From: Cystobacterineae bacterium
GTDB taxonomy: Bacteria; Myxococcota; Myxococcia; Myxococcales; Myxococcaceae
Length of the DNA stretch: 64,000 nt
NCBI GenBank assembly: GCA_009782175.1
Contig: WRKR01000002.1
Span: forward strand, 1-64,000
Direction of reading: 5' to 3'
In this document: piece by piece, positions 55,161 through 64,000 of the stretch
Layout of the letters: each line of letters begins with the position of its first letter
Position numbering within the stretch: the first letter of the stretch is position 1
Notes under the pieces: model-generated
Database searches by the model: none
The model's input: only the letters and a program-made list of their open reading frames with translations
Told to the model about the DNA's origin: nothing
Made by a program: the position numbers and the translations under genes

Positions 55161-56552
55161 TTAATAGGCATTTTTGGACAAAAAACCTCCGCACAGGGTT
55201 TTGAGCAAAATTTTCATGTCCAAGCCGGGGGACCAATTTTCTATATAATAGAGGTCAGCCGCAATGCGCTCCTCAATGGAAGTCTGCCCCCTTAGGCCTT
55301 GAATTTGGGCCAAACCCGTCATGCCTGACTTCATCATATGCCTCAAATGGTAGCGCGGAATACGCTTTTTAAACTCCTCAATAAACACCGGGCGCTCGGG
55401 CCTGGGCCCGACCAAACTCATTTCTCCCCACAACACATTCCAAAGCTGCGGCAACTCATCCAGGGAAAACTTGCGCAGCACAGCTCCCAGGCCTGTACAA
55501 CGCTTGTCCTGAGGGGAGGCCATTTGCGCCCCCACCACCTCTGCGTCTGTGCGCATGGTCCTATATTTCAGCATCCAAAACAGGCGCCCGTCCATACCCA
55601 TGCGCTGCTGGCGATAGAGCACCGGGCCCTTGCTGCCCAGCTTCACCAGCAAAGCAATCAGCAACATCAGCGGAGAGAGCAACACCAGAAAAACGAAGGC
55701 GCCCAGCACGTCAACGCTGCGCTTCACAATGCGGCTCCAGGCATCCACCGGGGCGCTTTGCAACTCTATCATCGGCAAACCGCCAAACTCCTCCAAGCCC
55801 CCTTTGAGCGTCATATATTCCCCCAAATCAGGAACAATTTTGACATCCACCGTACGCAAGGCCAGCTGCCTCATCAGCTCAGCCAGCAAGGACTGCTTCG
55901 CAAAGGGCAAGGCCACAATAACATGGTCCACGGGGTGCTCATCCAATATGCGGCCTATGTCTTCTATGCCGCCCAAAATGGGCCCAACCTCCGGCGGGTG
56001 CTCCAACTCTTCAGGCTTGTGCGTCAAATAACCCTTCAGCTCCAAACCCAACTCCCGGTGAGAGAGCAGCGCGTTAACTACTTTTTGGCTTAAAGCACCC
56101 GTGCCCACCATCAGCACATAGTGGATGTTATAGCCGCGGCGACGCACCTTGTTGAGGAGCGAGCGAAACAAAATGCGCTGCGTCGACAACAACACAAAAG
56201 CCAGCCCCACAAACAACAGCAAAGTGACGCGAGAATAGCGCTCCCGGAAAAAATAAGTCAGCGTCACCAACAGCACCGTGGCCACCACGGTTGCCCTTAA
56301 AACCTCCAAAACCTCCCCCCAATGCGTACGCGCGCGGTTGGTGCGATAAAGCCGCATTTGCCGAAATACCACAGGGAAAACCAACAACACCACGCCCAGA
56401 GCCCATAAGCTGTCCTCCCGGGCCGGAATAACCTCATGCGGCAAGCCCGAATGAAACCTCAACCCATAGGCCAAAGCAAAAGCACACAGGAGTGCAAGCT
56501 CATCCATGAGCAGCTTGATGGCGTTATAAAACCGTTGAAAACGTCTAAACAC
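55161..56552 (-). CDS. Undecaprenyl-phosphate sugar phosphotransferase (exopolysaccharide)
   Basis: 463 residues, polyisoprenyl-phosphate hexose-1-phosphate transferase of the WcaJ/WbaP type. Four N-terminal membrane helices, a Rossmann-like CoA-binding middle domain (YNIHYVLMVGTGALSQ, VDHVIVALP), a re-entrant helix (KRSVDVLGAFVFLVLLSP) and the catalytic cytosolic end with KYRTMRTDAE, FSLDELPQLWNVLWGEMSLVGPRPE and GLAQIQGLRG. It transfers a sugar-1-phosphate to undecaprenyl phosphate to start polysaccharide repeat units. No glycosyltransferases flank it here, so it is a solitary initiating enzyme. Confidence 0.93.
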   Translation of the reverse strand: MFRRFQRFYNAIKLLMDELALLCAFALAYGLRFHSGLPHEVIPAREDSLWALGVVLLVFPVVFRQMRLYRTNRARTHWGEVLEVLRATVVATVLLVTLTYFFRERYSRVTLLLFVGLAFVLLSTQRILFRSLLNKVRRRGYNIHYVLMVGTGALSQKVVNALLSHRELGLELKGYLTHKPEELEHPPEVGPILGGIEDIGRILDEHPVDHVIVALPFAKQSLLAELMRQLALRTVDVKIVPDLGEYMTLKGGLEEFGGLPMIELQSAPVDAWSRIVKRSVDVLGAFVFLVLLSPLMLLIALLVKLGSKGPVLYRQQRMGMDGRLFWMLKYRTMRTDAEVVGAQMASPQDKRCTGLGAVLRKFSLDELPQLWNVLWGEMSLVGPRPERPVFIEEFKKRIPRYHLRHMMKSGMTGLAQIQGLRGQTSIEERIAADLYYIENWSPGLDMKILLKTLCGGFLSKNAY

Positions 56553-57224
56553 GGGTGGCTTTCTCTCCTGGCACTACGCCCAGCGTGGGGTGGTGCCTCA
56601 TGGGGCCAACACAGGGCTTAAGGTTCAGGGCTTAAAGCTCAGGGCTTAAAGCTCGTTTCTGTCTAAGCTTATGCACTTAAGCCGCACTCCCCACCTCCAC
56701 CCTTCCAGAAGCCCGCTCCACTGGAGCTTGCCCCTCACAAAAACCCAAACCTTCCTTCTATGATGGCAAACCTAAAACACTCTCCCAACAACACAATGAG
56801 ACACCAACACATATTGCCATAACACCCACACAGCTTCAACCCAACAGGGCCTTCATTGGCGTTTGCCCTCTCAAACTATTTGTGCTCCAAAATGCGGTCG
56901 GAAATTCTGGCCAGCACCCCCCACATTTTGTCAATGCTGAGCTGCTGCTCCTTTGTTTATTGGAGGGAACAAAATTGTTTCTAAAACTGTTTTCTTCGCC
57001 TGGCGGCGGGCATTTTAAATAGGGTTTTTTTTGTCGCCTCCGGCGAAGGGTTTTTGGCAGGGTTGTTTTGCAGAGTGGGCCTGCGACCCGGCTATTTTCG
57101 CCCTGCGGGCGCAGCTGAGACTCGCTTCGCTCACCTGACTCCGCTACGCGCAACATGAGAGAGAGCGAGCTCTCTCTCATGCTGTGCAGAACGAAGTCCC
57201 GCCTCCCTGTCCGGGGCTGAACAA
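56553..57224. other. 672-base spacer with dispersed repeat copy B
   Basis: Near the left end two close CAGGGCTTAAAG copies and TATGCACTTAA, a half of the palindrome seen at 35.9 and 53.2 kb, occur. 56986-57113 is the dispersed repeat. 57140-57180 has a GAGAGAGC/GCTCTCTCTC inverted repeat. No gene is called; a 141-codon minus-strand frame overlaps the repeat and does not look like protein. Confidence 0.5.
56986..57113 (+). repeat. Dispersed intergenic repeat, copy B
   Basis: Shares three ordered blocks with 240-448 read in the opposite orientation; the last, 57071-57113, matches 300-342 over 43 bases with about two differences. It lies downstream of purF. Confidence 0.7.
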
Positions 57225-58583
57225 TTAAGGCAGTTGTGTGGGGTAGCGGCCTGAAACACAAGCATCACAAAAACCATTGGCGGGTTGCATGGCCTCCTTA
57301 AAGCCTGTGGGGGACAAAAAAGCCAAGGTATCCGCACCAATATGGGTACATACCTCTTCAAGGCTATGGGAGGCGGAAATGAGTTCAGCGCGGGAGGGAG
57401 TGTCTATGCCATAGCAGCAGGGCCACTCTGTAGGTGGGCTGGCAATGCGCATGTGTATTTCGCCAACGCCCGCGGAGCGCAGCAAGGAGACAATTTTTTT
57501 GGAGGTGGTGCCGCGGATAATGGAGTCGTCCACTACAACCACGCGCTTTGCATTTAACACGGAGCGCACAGCCGAAAGCTTCAGCTTCACACCAAAATTG
57601 CGAATGCTTTGCTGAGGCTCAATAAAAGTCCTCCCCACATAGTGGCTGCGGATGAGTCCCTGCTCATAGGGTATGCGTGCAGCCTGCGCATAGCCAATGG
57701 CTGCCGCAACCCCCGAGTCTGGAACTGGAATAACCACGTCCGCTGAAACAGGGTGCACTCTGGAGAGGGCCGCCCCCATGCGCTTTCGCGCCTCATGCAC
57801 GGAGCAACCAAACACCTCAGAGTCCAAGCGCGCAAAATAAATATGCTCAAATGCACAACAGGCCCGCTTGGCTTTGGCAAAGGGGAAGTGGCTTTCCAAG
57901 TGCCCTCCCTGGAGGACGCATATTTCTCCTGGCTCTATTTCTCGGACAAAGTCAGCCTCAATCAAATCCAAGCCCGTGGTTTCAGAGGACACCACCCAAA
58001 TGCCGTCACGCTTGCCCAATACCAAGGGGCGTATGCCATATATATCCCTCGTCGCTATAAGCTTGCCCTCAGCCAAAAGCACCATGGCATAGCCTCCCCG
58101 GAGGTGCCCCAATGCCTCTATGAGAGAAGCCTCTACTGCAGGCGCCTTCGCATGGGCCACCAAATGCATAACCACCTCCGCATCCGTCTCGGACTGGAAT
58201 ACGGCCCCCTTCTCCTCCAGTTGGCAGCGTACCTCCTCATAGTTGACAAAGGCCCCGTCCATGGCCACCCCCAAGGGCCCCCTCGCATAGCTTACACATA
58301 GGGGCTGCGCATTTTGCAAAGCATGCTTCTCCCGCTTCGGGTAGCGCACGTGCCCTATGGTTAAACCTCCTGCCGCCCCCGAGGGGCTTCCATTTAAATA
58401 TTGAAGGGCTTTGTCATCAAATACGTCCACCACCAAACCCCGCTTCACCACCTCGCGTATATGCCCCTCATCCCATAACACCATTCCAGAGGCCTGCTGC
58501 CCGCGGTGCTGCAAGGCATGCAAACCCAAATAGGTGAGGTTGGCTGCTTCTCTATGTCCGGCAACTCCAAAAATTCCACACAT
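57225..58583 (-). CDS. purF: Amidophosphoribosyltransferase
   Basis: 452 residues. Starts MCGIFGVAG, with Cys2 as the glutaminase nucleophile, followed by LQHRGQQASG and NGSPSGAAGG; the phosphoribosyltransferase part has VVVVDDSIIRGTTSK. Cys residues in KRACCAF, TEWPCCYGID and FCDAC match the iron-sulphur cluster ligands of the Bacillus-type enzyme. It catalyses the first committed step of purine synthesis. It is divergent from the ceramidase-like gene with only 54 bases between. Confidence 0.96.
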   Translation of the reverse strand: MCGIFGVAGHREAANLTYLGLHALQHRGQQASGMVLWDEGHIREVVKRGLVVDVFDDKALQYLNGSPSGAAGGLTIGHVRYPKREKHALQNAQPLCVSYARGPLGVAMDGAFVNYEEVRCQLEEKGAVFQSETDAEVVMHLVAHAKAPAVEASLIEALGHLRGGYAMVLLAEGKLIATRDIYGIRPLVLGKRDGIWVVSSETTGLDLIEADFVREIEPGEICVLQGGHLESHFPFAKAKRACCAFEHIYFARLDSEVFGCSVHEARKRMGAALSRVHPVSADVVIPVPDSGVAAAIGYAQAARIPYEQGLIRSHYVGRTFIEPQQSIRNFGVKLKLSAVRSVLNAKRVVVVDDSIIRGTTSKKIVSLLRSAGVGEIHMRIASPPTEWPCCYGIDTPSRAELISASHSLEEVCTHIGADTLAFLSPTGFKEAMQPANGFCDACVSGRYPTQLP

Positions 58584-58637
58584 GGCACCTGCTTTAGTCT
58601 CTTTGGAAAAAACCTGCTAGGAGATGAGAACATTCCC

Positions 58638-59921
58638 ATGCACCTTTCTTCAAAAAAAAGCCGCCTCAAATACCACCCCCTCGGCATGAGTTTTCTCTTG
58701 CTTTTGGGCGGCCTCTATGCCTTCGCTTCCTTCCCTCTGTGCAAAAATACACATGCCCCCCCGGCCCTCCTCTCCTCTCAATATACGCAAGCACCTGTGC
58801 AGGTGGGCGCGGCCAAAGCTGAAATTTCCATTCCCCATTGGCCTGTTGCCATGGCCGGCTATGGCCCCTTGCGCCCCAAGGCCACAGAGCAAAGCCTGCC
58901 CCTCTATGCCCGCGCCATTGTCCTTCGCTCCTCCGGCTTTGAGTTGAGCCTCCTCTCTTTGGAAACCCTCCTCGTCCCCCCTGCCCTCACTCAAAAACTC
59001 CAACAACAGCTGGGGGAGGTTGTGGTGGTGCCTACGCATACGCATAGCTCCCTCGGGGGGTTTGACGCGCGCTGGCAAGCACAAATAAGCACCATGGGGC
59101 GCTTTGAGGAGGCTGTGTATGAGGCGGTGCTTGAGGCCTGCCTCCAGGCTGTTGCACAGGCCCGGCAAAACCTGCAGGAGGCACACTTCGCCTGGGAGCA
59201 AAGCCAGCTTGAGGCGTGGACGCAGCCGCGCTCCGGCACGCAGGTAGAAAGCCGCCTCTTGAGGCTGCGCTGGCAGAGCAAGGCCGGCCCCCTCGCCCAG
59301 GTGCTGGTGCTTGCAGCCCACCCCACACTCGCCCCCAAGAGTGAGAAACAACTCCACCCGGATTTTCCGGGGGAGTTGGCCTTGCTTGAGGAAGGTGCGG
59401 GCCATGGGGTTACGTTGGTGTGGCCCTCGGCTGTGGCCAATGCGCGCATTAGCCTCCCCCATGCAACACCCCAAAGCTTTGCGCAAAAACTCCACGCGCA
59501 TGTGCAAGCTTGGCCTCCTCCTCCCGTGGAAAACTCAACCCCCCTTCAACTCTCCTATGCGCGCATTCGCTTTGCGCTGCCGGCGGTGGACACCTCCAGG
59601 CTTGTGCCCAAACTCCTGAGCAGGCCTGCAAACAACCTCTTGTGCCAAGGCATTCCCCCCGAGGCAGAGTTTTCTGTTTTGGCCCTGGGGGCCTTGCAGC
59701 TTGTGGCGGTGCCTTTTGAGGTTGGCGCTGAGGCGGCACGGGCTTTGGAGGAGGCCGGGCTGGGCCATGCTTTGTCCATGGCCAACAACTACCTCGGCTA
59801 TATGGAAACACCAGGCAATGTGGAGCAAAGCCTGGGCGAGTCCTCCCTCCAATATTTTGAAAAAACCTTGCTGGAAAAAATAACGCAGGCCGCCCAACTC
59901 AGGCCCTGGGCCGGGCCTTAG
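58638..59921 (+). CDS. Neutral ceramidase-like exported protein
   Basis: 427 residues from ATG 58638. One N-terminal membrane helix or signal anchor (GMSFLLLLGGLYAFASFPLC), then a domain opening with VQVGAAKAEISIPHWPVAMAGYG, typical of the neutral/alkaline non-lysosomal ceramidase N-terminal domain, and VVVPTHTHSSLGG, matching its metal-binding and nucleophile block (usually THTHSGPGG, here S-S-L). It lacks the C-terminal domain of real ceramidases (about 650 residues). Substrate uncertain, possibly lipid or peptidoglycan amide bonds. Its last 23 bases overlap the converging DnaJ/TPR gene. Confidence 0.65.
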   Translation: MHLSSKKSRLKYHPLGMSFLLLLGGLYAFASFPLCKNTHAPPALLSSQYTQAPVQVGAAKAEISIPHWPVAMAGYGPLRPKATEQSLPLYARAIVLRSSGFELSLLSLETLLVPPALTQKLQQQLGEVVVVPTHTHSSLGGFDARWQAQISTMGRFEEAVYEAVLEACLQAVAQARQNLQEAHFAWEQSQLEAWTQPRSGTQVESRLLRLRWQSKAGPLAQVLVLAAHPTLAPKSEKQLHPDFPGELALLEEGAGHGVTLVWPSAVANARISLPHATPQSFAQKLHAHVQAWPPPPVENSTPLQLSYARIRFALPAVDTSRLVPKLLSRPANNLLCQGIPPEAEFSVLALGALQLVAVPFEVGAEAARALEEAGLGHALSMANNYLGYMETPGNVEQSLGESSLQYFEKTLLEKITQAAQLRPWAGP

Positions 59922-61656
59922 GGCCTGTTAACAAACGTAACTCCCGCTGTGCCTCTATGTGCCCGGGCGCCAAAGCGAGGCACTGTATAAAAAGTTTTTT
60001 GGCTGCTGCCGCCTCCTTTCTGAGTTTGGCCAGGCGGCCCAAAAAATAATAGGTGTCAGCAAAGGCCGGGTTTTGTTGTTTTGCCTTCTCCAAATCCACC
60101 AAGGCCGCCTTCTCCCCATAGCCAAAAATAAAGCGCTTGGTATAGCCCGCATAGGCCCAACACTCCGCGGAGCCGGGGTTCAGCTTTAAGGCCTCCTGCA
60201 ACAAAGGCAATGCCTCGGCAAACCTCCTGGAGCCCACCATACGCGCGGCTTTTTTAAACAAAGCCTCTGCGGCAAACAAAGCCTCCAGGCCCACCTTCTC
60301 CTCTTCCTCTGCTCCTCCAGCCAATTTTAACAGCAAGGCTTTGCGCGCCTCCTCGTCGCTTAAACAGCGGTAGGCTTCCCCCAATTGGGCAAACAACTCC
60401 GTCGCCAAGCGCTTGGTGTTTTCAGCGGCCTGGGGCGGCAATTTGTCCGGGTGGAATTGGCGTACCAGGGCAAAATAGGCACGCTTAATTTCCGGGCCCT
60501 TTGCCTCTTTGCTCAGCCCCAAAATGGAAAAAGCATTCTCCTTCTCCCAGGCCTTTTTGGTGGCCCTAAGCCGCTCCTCCCACAGGGTTTCCGCAGGGGA
60601 AGGCTCCTCAGGCAGAGAAAAAAGTTTGGCGGTGGTTTTGCTGAGGGGCTTTTCCACAAAAGCCCCCGGGGAGGGTGGCGGCAACTCCAGGGAAAACTCA
60701 AGCGGTGTAGGGGAGGGCTCCGCATAAAAAGCCAAGGGCGGATCTGCAGGCAGAGAAAAAAGCTTTGAGGTGGTTTTGCTGAGGGGCTGTGGAGCAGCAC
60801 ACGCCAAAGAGGGCTCTGCCTCCGTTGGAGGCGGGAAAAGCCCTCTGTCCCCCTCTCCGCTGGAGGTGGGGCTTAAACCCTCGTCGGGCACCCATATTTC
60901 TGCTTGCCACAATACAAAAGCCGTCACCCCATAGAGGCCCAACGTGGCCCCATGCTGCAGGGCTTTGGCCGGTATGCCGCAAAACCTCAAGTGGCCTATG
61001 GCCTCAAACTCCGCCTCCTCCCAGGGTAGGTTTTCCGCATAGGCCGCGTGGGGGCCCCCTTTCCAGGGCAAAGCCCACACCTCCTTCAAACGCTGCTCTA
61101 AAAAAGAGGGAGGCAAGGCCCTTGCCGCTGACAAAAACAGGCCCCAGTTGTCCTCCATGGAAACCAAGGGCGGGGAGGCTTTGGGCCAGGCCTCTTGCCA
61201 AACATAGAGGCCTTGAGTCCACAACATGGCCCGCCTTAAAACTTGCTGCGTAACACCATTTAAGCAGCGCAAAAGCAAAGCCGCTTCCATTTGCCCTGAG
61301 GCCAGCTGCCGGCTTAGCCACTGCTCCATGTTAAAACCTGGCGCCTCCAACTCCAAGGGTGCCAACAAACCCTCAGCCAACAGCCAACGCTCACAAGTGT
61401 CCTCAAGCCATGTGGACTGTGTCGCCTCAAGCCTCCCACCTCGGAAAACAAAACCCAGGCGCCCTCCCTCATTCTCCAAAAGCAACTGCCCCTCTGCCTG
61501 GGCCATGGTGAGGCGACCCAGCAGCCTGAGTGCTGAAGCCAAAGCCAACTGGCCGCTGGCGGGTATGCTGGGGAATACCCTGTTGGCGGGTGCAGGCAGC
61601 CAACGCTCAGCTGGCGGAGGCGACGAAAAAAACCTGGGCAACTCATTCATTTCCAT
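59899..61656 (-). CDS. DUF4388-like/DnaJ/TPR protein
   Basis: 585 residues. N-terminal about 33-150 resembles DUF4388 (GQLALASALRLLGRLTMAQAEGQLLLE, GFVFRGGRLEATQS). A middle low-complexity part holds two copies of PLSKTTSKLFSLP. Residues about 375-440 are a J domain (AFSILGLSKEA, IKRAYFALVRQFHPDK with the HPD triad), then a TPR region (FAEALPLLQEALKLNPGSAE, FADTYYFLGRLAKLRKE). The J domain should stimulate a DnaK-type chaperone. This architecture is characteristic of deltaproteobacteria/Myxococcota; the role may be in motility or signalling but is not known. ATG 61656 or 61650 can be the start. Confidence 0.8.
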   Translation of the reverse strand: MEMNELPRFFSSPPPAERWLPAPANRVFPSIPASGQLALASALRLLGRLTMAQAEGQLLLENEGGRLGFVFRGGRLEATQSTWLEDTCERWLLAEGLLAPLELEAPGFNMEQWLSRQLASGQMEAALLLRCLNGVTQQVLRRAMLWTQGLYVWQEAWPKASPPLVSMEDNWGLFLSAARALPPSFLEQRLKEVWALPWKGGPHAAYAENLPWEEAEFEAIGHLRFCGIPAKALQHGATLGLYGVTAFVLWQAEIWVPDEGLSPTSSGEGDRGLFPPPTEAEPSLACAAPQPLSKTTSKLFSLPADPPLAFYAEPSPTPLEFSLELPPPSPGAFVEKPLSKTTAKLFSLPEEPSPAETLWEERLRATKKAWEKENAFSILGLSKEAKGPEIKRAYFALVRQFHPDKLPPQAAENTKRLATELFAQLGEAYRCLSDEEARKALLLKLAGGAEEEEKVGLEALFAAEALFKKAARMVGSRRFAEALPLLQEALKLNPGSAECWAYAGYTKRFIFGYGEKAALVDLEKAKQQNPAFADTYYFLGRLAKLRKEAAAAKKLFIQCLALAPGHIEAQRELRLLTGPKARPRA

Positions 61657-62136
61657 AAACTAACCCGCCAACTTCCTGAATTTTTGAAAGCACACTTTGG
61701 GCGTGCCGCAAAGCCTCTTTGGGTGGCCAGTGGCCTTCCCTTAAACCCTGAAACTTTTTTCAACACCTTGCCTTTGCTCATGCCTGGCCCCCCTTGGGGG
61801 CCTTTGCCCCACCCCTTCAAAAACCCATGAGGCCATGGGTTGAGGCCCATGCCGCATAAGGCCTATGTTATAAAGCCTATGTCTCATAAAACCCATGTGT
61901 TCTGCAAAATCTGCTTCCAAAAAATTTTCAAAAAAGAAAAGGGGGGAGGCCCTTCAAAAAAACTCACCTCTTTGCAGAGGGCCTTTCATGCAATAGCCTC
62001 ATCATCCCCATTCCTCTTCCTTTGGGAAGCGGTTATAGTGGACACTTTGTTATAGTTTTAGTTGTGCTTGTCGTTGTGCTTGTTTGTATTCCACTGTTTC
62101 CCTCTAAGCACTCAAGGAAAAGGAGTTGTTTTTGCG
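61657..62136. other. 480-base spacer upstream of pckG
   Basis: 61832-61854 holds GGCCATGGGTTGAGGCCCATGCC, whose arms pair imperfectly. Around it the units GGCCTATGT, AGCCTATGT and ACCCATGTG recur. An AT-rich block at 61905-61940 and TTATAGT-containing sequence at 62031-62060 are candidate promoter parts for pckG. No gene is seen. Confidence 0.4.
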
Positions 62137-63906
62137 ATGACTACCACCACCACTTCCCTCAGCAATAACCAGCATCTGCTCAAATGGGTTCATGACATGG
62201 CGGCCATGTGCCAACCTGACAGCGTCCTCTGGCTGGATGGTTCTGACGCCGAAAACAAGCGGTTGATTGAAGACGCCCTCGCAACAAAAATATTTCTGCC
62301 GCTCAACCCAGAAAAACACCCCGGCTGCTATTTGCACCGCTCCAACCCCAATGACGTTGCGCGCGTCGAGCACCTCACCTTCATCTGCTCCCACAACAAA
62401 GAAGATGCGGGCGTTACTAACCATTGGATGGCGCCCGACGAGGCCTATGCCAAACTCAAGGCCCTCTTTAAGGACTCCATGAAGGGCCGCACCATGTATG
62501 TCATCCCCTATGTCATGGGGCCACTGGGCTCCAAACACTCCAAAGTCGGCATTGAGTTGACCGACAGCGTTTATGTGGCACTCAACATGCGCCTTATGAC
62601 GCGCATGGGCAAGGCCGCCCTGGAATTCCTTGGCGACAAGAATGACTTCAACCGCGGCCTGCACTGCACCGGCGACATTAACCCGGAACGCCGCTATATA
62701 TGCCACTTCCCCGAAGATAACACCATCTGGTCCTTCGGCTCCGGCTATGGCGGCAATGCGCTTTTGGGCAAAAAATGTCTGGCGCTGCGCATCGGCAGTT
62801 ATTTGGGACGCACAGAGGGGTGGATGGCTGAGCACATGCTCATTCTCGGCCTCGAAAGCCCCCAGGGAGAAACCTCCTATGTCGCCGCCGCCTTCCCCTC
62901 CGCCTGCGGCAAAACCAACTTCGCCATGATGGTTCCGCCTAAAGCCTTCAATGGCTGGAAAATCCACACCGTGGGCGATGACATTGCGTGGCTGCGCGTG
63001 GGCGAAGACGGAAGGCTGTGGGCCGTCAACCCCGAAAACGGTTATTTCGGCGTGGCCCCGGGTACCAACTTCAGCACCAACCCCAACGCCATGCACTGCG
63101 TGGACAAGGACAGCATTTTTACCAATGTTGCTGTGACCAAAGACAACACCGTGTGGTGGGAAGGCATGGACGGCGAAGTGCCCGAGGAGTTGACGGACTG
63201 GCAAGGCCGCCCCTGGAAAAAAGGCTCTACCGAAAAAGCCGCCCACCCCAACAGCCGCTTTACGGCGCCGGCCAAAAACAACCCCGTGCTTTCCAAGCAT
63301 GTGGATGATCCACAAGGCGTCCCCATTTCTGCCCTCATTTTCGGCGGCAGAAGAAGCCATACGGCGCCGCTTGTTTTGGAGTCCTTCAACTGGGCGCATG
63401 GCGTCTATATGGGCGCAACCTTAGGCTCCGAAACCACCGCCGCCGCCATAGGCCAAGTGGGCGTGGTACGCAGAGACCCCATGGCCATGCTGCCTTTCTG
63501 CGGCTATAACGTCGGCGACTATTTGCAGCACTGGCTGAACATGCAGTCCAAACTGAAAAACCCACCACGCATTTTCCAAGTTAACTGGTTCCGCAAAAAC
63601 GCAAACGGCAAATTCCTCTGGCCGGGCTTTGGAGAAAATATGCGCATCCTCAAGTGGATGGTGGACCGCTGCCAGGGCAAGTGTGATGCCGCCGAAACCT
63701 TGTTTGGCTGGGTGCCCAAAGAAGGCCAGTTGGAGCTTTCGGGGCTTAACATTTCCCCCGAGGCCATGCGTGAAGCTACCTCCCTCAACCTCGACGAGTG
63801 GAAGGTCGAGCTTGAGTCCCAAAAAGACTTCTTCGAAAGCGTTGGCCCACGCATGCCCAAAACCTTGGAGCTCATCCGCCAGCAACTGCTTTCACGCCTT
63901 CCCTAA
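62137..63906 (+). CDS. pckG: GTP-dependent phosphoenolpyruvate carboxykinase
   Basis: 589 residues from ATG 62137, with AAAAGGAG upstream. The GTP-class enzyme marks are FPSACGKTNFAMM (kinase-1a P-loop with the catalytic Cys), GDDIAWLRVGEDG, MGPLGSKHSKVGIELTDS, FGGRRSHTAPLV and NWFRKNANGKFLWPGFGENMR. It interconverts oxaloacetate and phosphoenolpyruvate for gluconeogenesis. It is a single-gene unit ended by a strong terminator. Confidence 0.97.
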   Translation: MTTTTTSLSNNQHLLKWVHDMAAMCQPDSVLWLDGSDAENKRLIEDALATKIFLPLNPEKHPGCYLHRSNPNDVARVEHLTFICSHNKEDAGVTNHWMAPDEAYAKLKALFKDSMKGRTMYVIPYVMGPLGSKHSKVGIELTDSVYVALNMRLMTRMGKAALEFLGDKNDFNRGLHCTGDINPERRYICHFPEDNTIWSFGSGYGGNALLGKKCLALRIGSYLGRTEGWMAEHMLILGLESPQGETSYVAAAFPSACGKTNFAMMVPPKAFNGWKIHTVGDDIAWLRVGEDGRLWAVNPENGYFGVAPGTNFSTNPNAMHCVDKDSIFTNVAVTKDNTVWWEGMDGEVPEELTDWQGRPWKKGSTEKAAHPNSRFTAPAKNNPVLSKHVDDPQGVPISALIFGGRRSHTAPLVLESFNWAHGVYMGATLGSETTAAAIGQVGVVRRDPMAMLPFCGYNVGDYLQHWLNMQSKLKNPPRIFQVNWFRKNANGKFLWPGFGENMRILKWMVDRCQGKCDAAETLFGWVPKEGQLELSGLNISPEAMREATSLNLDEWKVELESQKDFFESVGPRMPKTLELIRQQLLSRLP

Positions 63907-63934
63907 GGCAGTGCTTGCAAACGGCCCACTCCAC

Positions 63935-63971
63935 CTGCCGCAGGGGATTTTCCCCTGTCGGCAGTTTTTTT
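63935..63971 (+). terminator. Rho-independent terminator of pckG
   Basis: Stem CTGCCGCAGGGGA/TCCCCTGTCGGCAG with a three-base loop, then seven T, 28 bases after the stop. Confidence 0.93.
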
Positions 63972-64000
63972 AAGAGAGAGGCGGGGCTCAGCAACAGCAA

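Noticed and set aside
56836-57261. 141-codon minus-strand frame downstream of purF
   Set aside because: Lies mostly within the dispersed repeat and overlaps the purF end; no motif.
62104-63399. 431-codon minus-strand frame opposite pckG
   Set aside because: pckG is unmistakable on the plus strand; the antisense frame is long only because of codon bias, being His/Val/Gly-rich without domains.

Overview
The window reads as chromosomal DNA of a Gram-negative, respiring bacterium. Lipoprotein signals, a Tat component, an alternative complex III, a cbb3 oxidase, NtrC-type regulation, a DUF4388-like/DnaJ/TPR protein and cysteine-repeat surface lipoproteins together fit a deltaproteobacterial lineage such as Myxococcota or a relative. 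That placement is inference; there is no rRNA here to settle it. Base composition is moderate rather than very GC-rich, and short tandem duplications are frequent both between and inside genes.

Layout. 1-2.6 kb: tail of an IS5-type transposase, a dispersed repeat, a one-blade NHL lipoprotein, an IspA-type prenyl synthase and, overlapping it, a 220-residue protein that looks like the first domain of DXS with its thiamine-diphosphate site erased. 2.7-4.9 kb: a BACON-like/SGNH hydrolase and a DUF1287 protein. 5.0-8.7 kb: a soluble histidine kinase, a receiver-kinase hybrid and, facing them, an NtrC-type sigma-54 activator. 8.7-25.5 kb (all minus strand): a respiratory block of about 17 kb, in transcription order a dihaem cytochrome c, a NarI-like membrane protein, ActA-B-C-D-E-F (alternative complex III), CcoI, CcoS, a CcoN-CcoO fusion, CcoQ, a short CcoP, CcoG and the NtrC regulator. 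Quinol would be oxidised by complex III, electrons passed to the cbb3 oxidase, and oxidase assembly served by CcoI/S/G.

25.9-35.8 kb: a conserved hypothetical, thioredoxin, and a long minus-strand housekeeping run yceD-rpmF-fabH-fabD-fabG-acpP-fabF-rpiB-lipoprotein-glyA-nrdR-ribD, in which plsX is not present. 36.1-43.4 kb (plus strand): a phosphoesterase, TatA, IlvE and a 1495-residue exported/membrane protein of unknown function. 43.5-47.8 kb (minus): five overlapping genes resembling the end of an aryl polyene pathway (DUF3261 lipoprotein, KAS, dehydratase, ketoreductase, KAS) without the rest of such a cluster.

48.2-53.0 kb: two large lipoproteins built from cysteine-rich repeats and an SGNH-like domain that starts with a His-Asn-Ser/Thr-Val-Gly motif; these are the most novel-looking genes in the window. 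53.5-63.9 kb: a tiny membrane protein, a quinone oxidoreductase, tRNA-Gly(GCC), a sugar-phosphate transferase for polysaccharide synthesis, PurF, a ceramidase-like protein, a DUF4388-like/DnaJ/TPR protein and GTP-dependent PEP carboxykinase closed by a strong terminator. Most operon genes overlap by 4 bases (ATGA or GTGA), pointing to translational coupling.
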